Source: Bacillota bacterium (GTDB lineage Bacteria; Bacillota; Clostridia; Oscillospirales; Acutalibacteraceae). Taken from it: 43,190 bases of DNA. The notes beneath the pieces are model-generated. The model did not search any database and was not told where the DNA came from. It saw nothing but the letters and a program-made list of their open reading frames with translations. The stretch is taken from contig JAEZWL010000208.1 in the NCBI GenBank assembly GCA_023420245.1, positions 1-43,190 of the forward strand, given 5' to 3'. The translations under genes were made by a program, and so were the position numbers. Below, piece after piece: positions 16,737 to 23,927 of this stretch. Each line of letters opens with the position of its first letter. Positions within the stretch are counted from its first letter, which is position 1.

Positions 16737-17578
16737 ACAATCAAACGATTTATAAATCTAAGGCTGGGCAAACGGCAGTGCTGAATGCCTATGATACTCT
16801 GTTAGCAAAATGGCCTGTTCCCTTTGCGCAGCACATTGTTTCCACACAGTTTGGCGATACCTTTGTGCTGCAATGTGGTGAGAAAGACCAAGCGGCAGTC
16901 ATTATGCTGCACGGTTCAAGTTCCAACTCCGCTATGTGGGCATCATCCGTCAAGGAATTATCCAAGACGCACTGTATCTATTGCATTGACATCCCCGGAG
17001 AGCCGGGAAAGAGCGTCGAAAAGCAGTACCCGCTGACCGATGATTCTTATATAAACTGGCTTGATGAAGTCATCCGGAGATTGGGATTGGAAACTGTGTC
17101 GCTTGTCGGTATCTCGCTGGGTGGTTGGATGTCGGCAGCCTATGCAATCAGTAATCCGCAAAAAGTGGGTAAACTGATTTTGCTCAGCCCTTCCGGAATT
17201 GGGGGACAAAAAGCTTCATTTATGTTGAAGGCAATCCTCCTCATGCTATTGGGCGAAAAAGGGAGAGAAAAAATTGCTCTTTCTCTGTACGGGGAGCAGA
17301 CTGTATCAAAAGAAACGATTAAATATACCACTTTCATTGCCACGCATTTCAAACCCAGAACTGGAAAAATTCCCGTGTTTTCCGATGAGCAGTTGCTGCG
17401 ACTAACGATGCCCATTCTGTGCGTTGCGGGAGAAAAAGATGTGATGCTGAATTCCGCACAAACCGCTGATAGAATGCATACGCTGCTTCCAAACGCCGAT
17501 ATGCGAGTGATCTCAGGCGCCGGCCATGCGCTGGTGAGTGTGACAAAAGACATTGCTTCATTTATGAAGGTTGATTGA
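16733..17578 (+). CDS. Alpha/beta hydrolase
   Basis: A 281-residue alpha/beta-fold hydrolase. The oxyanion motif is in VIMLHGSSSNSAMW (about 57-70). The nucleophile elbow is GISLGG with Ser128, the acid is probably Asp236 in VAGEKDVML, and the His is His265 in SGAGHAL. All three catalytic residues are present, so it should be active, perhaps as an esterase or carboxylesterase; the substrate is unknown. It ends the PadR operon. Its TGA is followed directly, in the same frame, by a recombinase tail remnant, so the gene's 3' end lies at a DNA junction. Confidence 0.9.
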   Translation: MNNQTIYKSKAGQTAVLNAYDTLLAKWPVPFAQHIVSTQFGDTFVLQCGEKDQAAVIMLHGSSSNSAMWASSVKELSKTHCIYCIDIPGEPGKSVEKQYPLTDDSYINWLDEVIRRLGLETVSLVGISLGGWMSAAYAISNPQKVGKLILLSPSGIGGQKASFMLKAILLMLLGEKGREKIALSLYGEQTVSKETIKYTTFIATHFKPRTGKIPVFSDEQLLRLTMPILCVAGEKDVMLNSAQTADRMHTLLPNADMRVISGAGHALVSVTKDIASFMKVD

Positions 17579-17650
17579 AAAATCACCGTCTTCGATGATA
17601 AATTCACTGTAGAATTCAAGTCCGGCGTGACGGCCGATGTGGATGAATAA
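17579..17650 (+). pseudogene. C-terminal remnant of a large serine recombinase
   Basis: The 23 codons right after the hydrolase stop, in the same frame and ending at TAA 17648-17650, read like the C-terminus of recombinase 3: DDKF.VEFKSGVT.DVDE against EDKFIVEFKSGVTVDVDE. DNA similarity to 15540-15615 is high but not perfect, so it is not a fresh duplication. Similarity starts at the shared bases TGATTGAAAAA, within the hydrolase stop. It is probably the end of an older recombinase gene left where cargo was inserted. Confidence 0.8.
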
Positions 17651-17654
17651 GGGT

Positions 17655-17700
17655 AATAAAGAAGCACTGCCAACTATTATGTCAGCAGTGCTTCTTTATT
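17655..17700. terminator. Bidirectional intrinsic terminator
   Basis: A perfect 16-bp inverted repeat, 17655-17670 (AATAAAGAAGCACTGC) with 17685-17700 (GCAGTGCTTCTTTATT), and a 14-base loop. It lies between the convergent prophage-side operon and the minus-strand gene that ends at 17699. Confidence 0.88.
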
Positions 17701-18670
17701 ATTGAACTCCTATTAAATTATCTCCAACCACTCTATAATATTTAACAATCTTCGGTGCAACTGACATATCAGGTAATAATGAACCGTATTCTTCAGAGTT
17801 ATAAAAATATATGGAAACAAATTTCCTTATAAAGTGATAGTTATCAAAAATGTTCTGTGGAACTTTCTTTTCATAATAATCTGAATAAGTATACCCGCAA
17901 TACGTTAAACACCCTTTGATATCTTCGTATGCGGCCTGAAAAGAAATAGGTGCGAATGTTTCCATATCCGATAATAATGAAGGATATACAAGCAAGTAAC
18001 AATCTTTTTTCTCAGCAATCCAGTCCATACAGAGCGTGTATGTAGTATCGTATAAGCCTCTTGCCTTGGATAGTATTTTATCCAGAGTATCTAATATTTC
18101 CGGAAACCTGCAAATTGTTGAATACCGTTTCATTTTAGACAATGGTGAATTAATAAAGCATTCAACAGTTGCGCCATAATAATATAGTTTTGTTGCTAAT
18201 ATTGTAATCTTATCAAATAAGTCGCATCTAGAATAAGCAGAACACACTGTTTCTTTTCCTGTATAGCAATACGGGCATATTTCTTTGCTTTGGAGTATAG
18301 GGTATTCCTTATTTTTAACTTCAATGATTGCTTCGTCAACATTGATTTTTATTTCATGTTCCAATAGGAAATCGGATAAAGGCGTTTTTTTCTGAAGCAT
18401 TTCTCGCAGATTGAGAATACCGTTTGACCGAAAGAAATTCAGACCTTCCTCATTGGCTGTTGTTATATGGCGACACATTATTGCCAGATCACTGCTATTA
18501 TATTTATTAAGGCTTAAATCAAATTTTTTCACTATAACCTCGGGTATAAGTGTATCCGGATTCACAGTCAAGAAATAAGACTTGAGCGCAGCTGCATCTA
18601 TTCTAAAATATTCTGAAAATTTTTCCACTAATTCGTTGGGTGTGTCATCAACAAAATCCACTGTTATCAC
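17699..18670 (-). CDS. Unknown protein with a cysteine cluster
   Basis: I do not recognise this protein of about 323 residues. A GTG start at 18670 is chosen because AAAGGAGG lies ten bases upstream; the open frame runs on to 18772 but without a better start. Near the middle there is a Cys cluster, EICPYCYTGKETVCSAYSRCD, that could bind zinc. The rest is a mix of helices and strands with no signal peptide or clear membrane segment. It is AT-rich compared with the prophage and lies just downstream of repeat R1, at the left end of the rlmD island. A cargo or defence role is only a guess. Confidence 0.7.
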   Translation of the reverse strand: MITVDFVDDTPNELVEKFSEYFRIDAAALKSYFLTVNPDTLIPEVIVKKFDLSLNKYNSSDLAIMCRHITTANEEGLNFFRSNGILNLREMLQKKTPLSDFLLEHEIKINVDEAIIEVKNKEYPILQSKEICPYCYTGKETVCSAYSRCDLFDKITILATKLYYYGATVECFINSPLSKMKRYSTICRFPEILDTLDKILSKARGLYDTTYTLCMDWIAEKKDCYLLVYPSLLSDMETFAPISFQAAYEDIKGCLTYCGYTYSDYYEKKVPQNIFDNYHFIRKFVSIYFYNSEEYGSLLPDMSVAPKIVKYYRVVGDNLIGVQ

Positions 18671-18737
18671 TAAACCATTGCCTCCTTTCCAGACAACTGT
18701 ATTTGTAAAAAGTGACGTGCATGATAACATCTTCGAC

Positions 18738-18870
18738 CTATTTCCACGCATACGCCAAAATCCAAAAAACATCTATCCTGTTCTCTCACCAAGCCCCAAA
18801 AACGCAAAACATCTATCCTGTCCTGTCGTGAAAGCCTGTTATCAATCCTGTCCTCTCACGAACGGAATCC
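18738..18870 (-). repeat. Island repeat R1 (three iterons)
   Basis: One of three copies of a roughly 130-base noncoding repeat. Three iterons of the type CATCTATCCTGTYCTSTCRYGAA start at 18770, 18810 and 18840 (offsets 0, 40, 70). It lies 68 bases upstream of the minus-strand gene at 18670. Other copies are R2 and R3. Confidence 0.85.
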
Positions 18871-18926
18871 GAGCCGATAGACTGATTCCCTTGAACGGGT
18901 AAAATCACGTTTTGAGTGTACAGTTA

Positions 18927-18954
18927 AAAAAGCCAAAAACCACAGAAATGGCTT
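18927..18954 (-). terminator. Intrinsic terminator after orphan site A
   Basis: On the minus strand AAGCCA and TGGCTT form a stem followed by a T-run. It lies about 23 bases after the stop codon of the orphan rlmD-type 3' end, as a native terminator would. Confidence 0.55.
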
Positions 18955-18976
18955 ATTTACTGGGGTTTCTGTACAT

Positions 18977-19018
18977 TCAATCTTTCGCCCGCGACATCAA
19001 TACTACCGTCTCAACGTG
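18977..19018 (-). mobile_element. Orphan rlmD 3'-end / attachment site A
   Basis: The minus strand reads HVETVVLMSRAKD and a stop. This is the usual C-terminal end of RlmD/RumA methyltransferases, here with no gene body attached. The core CACGTTGA is shared with sites B and D. It is probably the far-end attachment site left when elements integrated at rlmD. Confidence 0.75.
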
Positions 19019-19201
19019 TGATAGGGAGGCTAAATTTACAGGACAGAATGGATGTCAAAATATATGCATATTATACAAATACAAACGCCATATCGCCGCA
19101 AATAGATGTTAGTATTCACTGATTTTATGCTGCTTATAACAGTGATTCCGCTCATAAGGATGAGAGGTTCATTTTGATGTCATCAACAGCAACCAACATA
19201 A

Positions 19202-20179
19202 CTACTTCTGTTTCTCCTGCTTTGAACTGTAATGCGTATCTTTCCGTTTGGTTTTGCCGTTGATAACTTCAGTATTGCTCCTGCGCTGCATCTCAGCTTG
19301 AACCCGGTCGTACATTTCCTCTTTGATAATCGGCTCATGAGCATTCTTCATCAAGAACTGCTCCTGCTCGCCACGATTTCGCCTCTGCTTATTATTGGGG
19401 AAATCACCGGAGTAGGTCTTGCCAACCAATACATGACCTGCATATTTTTCGTTGGTTAATATAGTTTGGATTGAACGCTTTGACCAGATGTCCTTACCCT
19501 GTGGTGACTTAATGTCCTGGCTTTCAAGCTCCCGGATAATCGAAACAATACTGCTGCCATTTAAATATAAGTCATAAATCAACTGGACTACTTTTGCTGC
19601 TTCCTCATTAATGATAAGGTTGCCGTTTTCGTCCTGCTGATAGCCAAAACACTTGCGGGAATACAGCTTTGAATTCCCGGAGAGGAACCCACGCTTTAAT
19701 CCCCATTTGATTGCTTCCCCTGTGGACTCGCTCTCGGCCTGGGCCATGGCACTTAAGGCCGAGATCAATATATCATTATCTGTTTCACTGGTTCGGAGGT
19801 TCTCCTGATGAAAGATGATTTCAACCCCAAGGCTCTTAAGCCGGCTTACAGTTTCAAGTAAATCAACTGTATTTCTGGCAAAGCGGCTGATGGTTTTCAC
19901 CACAACAATGTCGATCCGATTTTCATAGCAGTCGAAAATCATTTTCTGAAATCCGTAACGCGCTGTGTTGCCGCCGGAATCCTTGTCCGTATAAACTTCA
20001 CACAGCGTCCACTTTGGATTACAGGCCACATATTGCTTCAGCGTTTTTATCTGGATATCAAGACTCTCATCCTGCGATTCGTGCGTTGTGCTGACACGGC
20101 AGTAAATGGCGACCTTTTTCAGCGACTGGCGAGCAGCCGGTATCATCGTCACTTTTAATTTCGGAGTTTCATCTGACAT
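19202..20179 (-). CDS. Compact serine recombinase (copy 1)
   Basis: A 325-residue serine recombinase. The catalytic domain (about 20-165) has IYCRVST with Ser30, and TISRFARN with Arg99 and Arg102 intact. The recombinase DNA-binding domain follows (about 175-290), with SIQTILTNEKYAGHVLVGKTYSG split by the turn near residue 245. It then stops: the zinc ribbon and coiled coil of large serine recombinases are missing, and the tail is short and basic (KRKDTHYSSKQ). The paralog at 23928-24908 has the same length and end, so this is a compact family, not a random truncation. GGGAGGTGAAG precedes the ATG. It probably moves the cassette between sites B and A. Confidence 0.88.
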   Translation of the reverse strand: MSDETPKLKVTMIPAARQSLKKVAIYCRVSTTHESQDESLDIQIKTLKQYVACNPKWTLCEVYTDKDSGGNTARYGFQKMIFDCYENRIDIVVVKTISRFARNTVDLLETVSRLKSLGVEIIFHQENLRTSETDNDILISALSAMAQAESESTGEAIKWGLKRGFLSGNSKLYSRKCFGYQQDENGNLIINEEAAKVVQLIYDLYLNGSSIVSIIRELESQDIKSPQGKDIWSKRSIQTILTNEKYAGHVLVGKTYSGDFPNNKQRRNRGEQEQFLMKNAHEPIIKEEMYDRVQAEMQRRSNTEVINGKTKRKDTHYSSKQEKQK

Positions 20180-20243
20180 AACTTCACCTCCCGCAAAGGA
20201 ATATTAAACACGGAGTTACTGCAACTTTCAGAACTGTTCGCCC

Positions 20244-20540
20244 TTAAACATTGAGCTTGTCAAAATAGGCTTGAAGGAATTCTATGACAGGCTCTTTCTG
20301 TTCATTTCTATTATAAATTACTACACTGCCAAAACAAGAGTCCCATTGATAAATTAGATCGAAAAGGGAGCCTTCAATCTTATATTGCGCGTCCCCGACT
20401 TCTGTTATTTTGCCATTGCAATCTTTTTGAAGTTCTTTTACCAAATTTACAAAAGCATCGATTTCATCCCAATTATCATGGCTGATAAAAATCCACTTTT
20501 CTTTTTCATCCACAATACTTATTTTATAATGATAGTTCAT
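20244..20540 (-). CDS. Unknown small protein (98 aa), possible immunity-type
   Basis: A 98-residue acidic protein starting MNYHYKISIVDEKEKWIFIS. It looks like a single alpha/beta domain (strand, strand, helix with EIDAFVNLVKELQKD, strands, helix with PVIEFLQAYFDKL). No cysteine metal site or signal peptide is seen. It starts two bases after the stop of the 194-residue gene upstream, so the two form an operon. Size and acidity are common for immunity proteins, but no toxin is present. I do not recognise the family. Confidence 0.65.
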   Translation of the reverse strand: MNYHYKISIVDEKEKWIFISHDNWDEIDAFVNLVKELQKDCNGKITEVGDAQYKIEGSLFDLIYQWDSCFGSVVIYNRNEQKEPVIEFLQAYFDKLNV

Positions 20541-20542
20541 AT

Positions 20543-21127
20543 TTAATTCTCCAAGGGCGTTTGGGGTAGCGGGTTGCCTTCAGCCACAAGCTTGCCATCC
20601 ATATTGAGAATATATTTGATACCGTTCCAATCTTCCAATAATATTTGGTCATCAACAATCTGGAATGACTCTCGTGCGCCGTCTTGAACTACCCATATAT
20701 CTGAGCCGTAAAAGTTCCACACCTGCTCAAAATTCCTATCAAGCCGTAAGATTGATAATTCTCCATGAATAAGATAGCCATCGGTGATAGGGTGGAGAGA
20801 AAAATATGTTTCATCACCTATCGTTTTATGTTTCAAAACCGATAGTGTTTCAAGGTCAAATTCCACGATTACGTCGTCCATCAAGACGACAAGCTTTGAG
20901 TCTTCTAATTCAGCACATCTATCAGGGCTTGAATAAAAGGAGCCAATTAATTCAATACAAGATTTATTACACGCCGTTTCAATGTTGATAATAAGGGCTG
21001 AATGGAAATTAGCCTCTTTGTAATCACTGGGATTGTAAACATAGTTATAGGTATGTGACTCCTGTGAACGCAAGGGATAATCAACTTTATCAATGGTGAT
21101 ATAGTAAATATTGTTGGACAATTCCAT
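20543..21127 (-). CDS. Unknown protein (194 aa) with beta-rich repeats
   Basis: A protein of about 194 residues that I do not recognise. It is rich in short beta strands: DSKLVVLMDDVIVEFDLETL, GYLIHGELSILRLDRNFEQVW and ILLEDWNGIKYILNMDGKLV each look like blades of a small propeller or beta-sandwich. No signal peptide is seen. GGAGGG lies nine bases before ATG 21127; the longer frame to 21148 covers that site and is unlikely. It leads an operon with the 98-residue gene and lies 143 bases downstream of repeat R2. A cargo role is likely because of this setting. Confidence 0.65.
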   Translation of the reverse strand: MELSNNIYYITIDKVDYPLRSQESHTYNYVYNPSDYKEANFHSALIINIETACNKSCIELIGSFYSSPDRCAELEDSKLVVLMDDVIVEFDLETLSVLKHKTIGDETYFSLHPITDGYLIHGELSILRLDRNFEQVWNFYGSDIWVVQDGARESFQIVDDQILLEDWNGIKYILNMDGKLVAEGNPLPQTPLEN

Positions 21128-21269
21128 AGAGTCACTCCCTCCAAACATGTTTCGCTAAAGTAATATATGGTAATTCGGGCACGAATGATAAGTAGTCAAA
21201 ACCACAAAATCATCGGGATTTTGGCTGTCATTTCCAATAAAAAGGAGGATTACAGACTTCACATTCGCC

Positions 21270-21402
21270 CTGTTCCCACGCACACCTAAAAGCTCTTAAA
21301 AACATCTATCCTGTACTCTCACCAAGCCCCAAAAAGGCAAAACATCTATTCTGTCCTGTCGTGAAAGCCCGTTATCAATCCTGTTCTCTCCCGAACGGAA
21401 TC
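21270..21402 (-). repeat. Island repeat R2 (three iterons)
   Basis: Iterons start at 21303, 21343 and 21373, the same 0/40/70 offsets as in R1 and R3. The conserved CCACGCA box lies near 21276. The last iteron contains the stop codon of the CAAX protease gene. The gap 21128-21374 holds nothing else clear except TTGACT-type promoter sequence for the 194-residue gene. Confidence 0.87.
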
Positions 21403-22142
21403 TGACCCGATTTCCTCTTATTAATTGCATACATTACCACGATTATTAATGTTAACACTGCAATATTATAACTCACAGGAGAAAGAAAGCAAAAGTTAAA
21501 TATAAAGTGCAGAAATGCAGTTACCAATATATTTCTGCATCTTAAATATATTGTTCCTAAAATGAGAGAGACTAAAAACGTCCACACAAAGAAATAAATA
21601 ATTTCTTTTGCTCCTAATAAATTTCTAATCGCCCACATGGGAATATGCCATATTCCCCAAGTTACACCGATACAAACCAAACTTTTCCATTTTTTTACAG
21701 CAACTATTCTATCGAGTAAAAATCCTCTCCATGCCATTTCTTCAAATAGTGCTGTTATATATAAGTAAATACCGCCGCCAATAACAGACGAGAGACCGGG
21801 ATATGTTTTTTTAAATAAATCTGGTTTGTTTGTTGCTAGCGCGTAAATACATGAGGCGGTTAATCCAATAATAATAAATGACCCACACATTATAATCGCA
21901 GTTTTCTTGTTGTTGAACGTAAACAAACCAATTAACCACTGCTTCAACTCTTTCTCCCGTAGTTTAAAGAATATCGTAATCAAAAAAGGAAGAATCACAA
22001 AAAAGTACTTTACACTGATTATCACATTGGGAACAATAACGCCAAGATTTTCTAGCATCATTGGAAAATAACATAAAGAAGACATTAGCAACGTTATTAT
22101 TATCCACTTCGCTGTACTGGTATCCTTTTTCCTCATCTGCAT
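21375..22142 (-). CDS. CPBP family intramembrane metalloprotease (CAAX protease-like)
   Basis: A 255-residue membrane protein with about eight hydrophobic helices. It has the ABI/CPBP motifs: Glu134-Glu135 in LFEEMAWRG, His166 in WGIWHIP and His212/Asn216 in LHFIFNF, which form the metal site. Relatives cut membrane-bound substrates; in bacteria many act in bacteriocin self-immunity or protein processing. ATG 22142 (MQMRKK) and ATG 22136 are both possible; the ribosome binding site is weak. The last 11 or so residues (GQIPFGREQD) are encoded inside repeat R2, so the 3' end appears fused to the repeat. It lies alone between site B and R2. Confidence 0.88.
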   Translation of the reverse strand: MQMRKKDTSTAKWIIITLLMSSLCYFPMMLENLGVIVPNVIISVKYFFVILPFLITIFFKLREKELKQWLIGLFTFNNKKTAIIMCGSFIIIGLTASCIYALATNKPDLFKKTYPGLSSVIGGGIYLYITALFEEMAWRGFLLDRIVAVKKWKSLVCIGVTWGIWHIPMWAIRNLLGAKEIIYFFVWTFLVSLILGTIYLRCRNILVTAFLHFIFNFCFLSPVSYNIAVLTLIIVVMYAINKRKSGQIPFGREQD

Positions 22143-22368
22143 ATGATTACGACCTCATTCCGTTTTGTCTGTCCCTGTTTTTCAACCCTTGACATCATTA
22201 CCACGCACTCAACGTGTGGTCGAGAACCTAATTTTGATGTCAGGTGTTTTTAAAGCAAAAAATCTCTGAAAACCGCGTAACTAAGCCGTTTTTCAGCTGA
22301 TTTAGTTGTGAAAAATTGCGTTATCAATCCTGACATTTCGTCCCCGGGTCGGTTGGTCAGCATTGATG
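22143..22368. other. Junction region with orphan site B and a decayed R iteron
   Basis: No gene is supported. It contains site B (22172-22216), a TTTTGATGTCAGG stretch near 22232, and one degenerate copy of the third R iteron (TTATCAATCCTGACATTTCGT, near 22322). It separates the abiE operon from the CAAX protease. Confidence 0.6.
22172..22216 (-). mobile_element. Orphan rlmD 3'-end / attachment site B
   Basis: The minus strand reads HVECVVMMSRVEKQG. The right half is almost identical in DNA to site C (GTTGAGTGCGT...TTGAAAAACAGGG), while the left half differs. The frame then runs on into the CAAX protease start region. It is best explained as an attachment junction. Confidence 0.75.
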
Positions 22369-23199
22369 TCACGACAAAATCAGACCATACAGTACTTCCA
22401 TAATTGCTTCGTATGTAATATCCTTTGCATAGGGAAACTTTTTCTGATATTTCGACCACATCTGACGTAAATTGCTGCTCTCAGATATGTTCCCGAGCAC
22501 AGCTGCGGGAGTGGACAGATTTGCTTTACTGCCACGATGTTCCGCCGTAGCGGACAAAGCGTCCAGAAAAAGCGCCCTATCATATTTTTGAGTCGTGACC
22601 AAGATGTAGATATCATAATAATCTCTGGGGCGTGTGCTAAAAACACCGCGGCTCAAAATTGTTTCAACCTTTTCGGCCATGACGGTTTCGATGTTATAAC
22701 CCCAGAGCCGAATGCGGACGTATTCATCAAATATACCGGTGAATTCGTAGGGAACAGCGGATGGCGTTATGATGTCACCGGTAGAAATATCAATAGAAAG
22801 CGGTGTCACGATCGTATCATAAACCGCATCCATTCGGATACAGAAACCGCCGTACCGATCATCTTTCCGAATGGGAGCAACAGAAACAACACGGAAAGTC
22901 ACTTCATCTTTCAGATCTATATCGCAAATACTTTGTATCGCTTTGGCAATCTGCTCTTCGGTCAAGGGCAGATTGCGCAGTGTGGCATCCAAATCCATAG
23001 TTGAGCGGGTATCCAATCCCACGATGGCCGCAACCAGCATTCCACCCTTAATCACGAATTTTTCCTGATATTCGGATTTAGAAAGCCGCTCCAAAAACCG
23101 CTCAAACATATAGTTTTGCAAAACCACTTGCGCCGCGATGTTGTTTTTCTTCGCGTAATGGTTGATGCGCCCTTTCAGGCTCATGGCTTTGGAGTTCAT
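22369..23199 (-). CDS. abiEii: AbiEii toxin, nucleotidyltransferase
   Basis: A 276-residue AbiEii/AbiGii-type nucleotidyltransferase. The N-terminal domain has FVIKGGMLVAAIVG (about 48-61) and the Asp pair in RSTMDLDATL (Asp69, Asp71), which bind metal and nucleotide. Later motifs include MAEKVETILSRG and RPRDYYDIYIL, the usual 'EK..A...R....R.kD.yD' signature. Related toxins block growth by modifying host targets (tRNA in characterised cases). The start overlaps the AbiEi stop by four bases, so toxin and antitoxin are coupled. GGAGGTGTTGCT precedes it. It should act as an abortive-infection or element-stabilising toxin. Confidence 0.92.
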   Translation of the reverse strand: MNSKAMSLKGRINHYAKKNNIAAQVVLQNYMFERFLERLSKSEYQEKFVIKGGMLVAAIVGLDTRSTMDLDATLRNLPLTEEQIAKAIQSICDIDLKDEVTFRVVSVAPIRKDDRYGGFCIRMDAVYDTIVTPLSIDISTGDIITPSAVPYEFTGIFDEYVRIRLWGYNIETVMAEKVETILSRGVFSTRPRDYYDIYILVTTQKYDRALFLDALSATAEHRGSKANLSTPAAVLGNISESSNLRQMWSKYQKKFPYAKDITYEAIMEVLYGLILS

Positions 23200-23789
23200 A
23201 GCAACACCTCCATATAATGCTTTAGCGCTTTTTCAACTCGCAGAAGTTTTGCGTAGTCGGCCAGCAGATTCAAATCTTTATCTTTGGACGCCGCATAGTT
23301 TTTTACAGCGCTGATCACCGTCTCTTCGTCACAACGGTTCCGGCTGCGTAAAAAATCACAAATGGTACGCTCCATGTTATAGCACCGCACCGTGTTGCTG
23401 AAGGTTGTCTTTTTCTCAATCATCCCAAGACTGTGGAGTTCCGGTTTGACATAAAAACAAACACAAGCTTCCTTGATGGAAGCAGGCAACGCTGAATCAC
23501 TGGGTATGGTGACGGAATGCCGAAATGGCGTACGCTCTGAAAGGCCAATTAAAAACAAGGCTGTGTCGTGAGAGAAAATGATCTTAGTCGAGCGCAGCAT
23601 CAGCGCATACATATCGTCATTTACCGCATCGGGAAGAACATAGACGCCGTGCCCGTTTCTTTCCAAAAGTCCGGCTTTAACATATTTCGTAAGCAACGCC
23701 TTGGAATATCCCAATTGCAACACCTGCGACGTCGTAATCACATTGTTGTTTTTTTTCATTTCTTGCAGAATTTCAGAATTGATGCTCAT
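23196..23789 (-). CDS. abiEi: AbiEi antitoxin
   Basis: A 197-residue AbiEi-type antitoxin. The N-terminal winged helix (about 1-50) has EMKKNNNVITTSQVLQLGYS and LLTKYVKAGLLERNGHGVYVLP, and the C-terminal domain binds the toxin or DNA (FSHDTALFLIGLSERTPF, SVTIP, MERTICDFLRS). In characterised pairs it represses the operon by binding inverted repeats at the promoter. Here a strong promoter and a GTATA-N5-TATAC repeat lie directly upstream. GAGGTGAGGTC precedes the ATG. It is the first gene of the toxin-antitoxin operon. Confidence 0.92.
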   Translation of the reverse strand: MSINSEILQEMKKNNNVITTSQVLQLGYSKALLTKYVKAGLLERNGHGVYVLPDAVNDDMYALMLRSTKIIFSHDTALFLIGLSERTPFRHSVTIPSDSALPASIKEACVCFYVKPELHSLGMIEKKTTFSNTVRCYNMERTICDFLRSRNRCDEETVISAVKNYAASKDKDLNLLADYAKLLRVEKALKHYMEVLL

Positions 23790-23813
23790 GACCTCACCTC
23801 ACAGTAAACTATC

Positions 23814-23828
23814 GTATAGATATTATAC
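23814..23828. promoter_or_regulatory. AbiEi operator candidate
   Basis: GTATA-GATAT-TATAC inverted repeat covering the -10 box of the abiE promoter. AbiEi-type antitoxins autorepress through inverted repeats; assignment to this repeat is inferred. Confidence 0.5.
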
Positions 23829-23850
23829 CCGGTTTCTATATAATAGTCAA
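23822..23850 (-). promoter_or_regulatory. abiE promoter
   Basis: On the minus strand TTGACT (23845-23850), a 17-base spacer, and TATAAT (23822-23827). It is a near-consensus sigma-A promoter 33 bases before abiEi. Confidence 0.85.
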
Positions 23851-23927
23851 CCAATGTGGTGAACTTTTAAATTGAAATTAAAAATTATTTCAATACAATA
23901 GTAAACTCAAGAAATAAGCTCAAAGAA

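Larger units (their letters stand above)
18671..19201. other. Gene-free stretch holding repeat R1, a terminator and site A
   Basis: This 531-base gap has no supported gene. From left to right it holds the start region of the minus-strand gene, repeat R1 (about 18738-18870), a minus-strand hairpin terminator (18927-18954), the orphan rlmD-type 3' end (18977-19018), and an inverted iteron ACAGGACAGAATGGATGT (19038-19055). Confidence 0.75.

Noticed and set aside
1..17650. Diversity-generating retroelement in the prophage attachment protein
   Set aside because: No reverse transcriptase gene and no template/variable repeat pair was seen near the fibronectin-III protein.
17699..18772. Longer start (18772) for the cysteine-cluster protein
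   Set aside because: The extra N-terminal residues cover the AAAGGAGG site and part of the R1 flank; GTG 18670 is spaced correctly.
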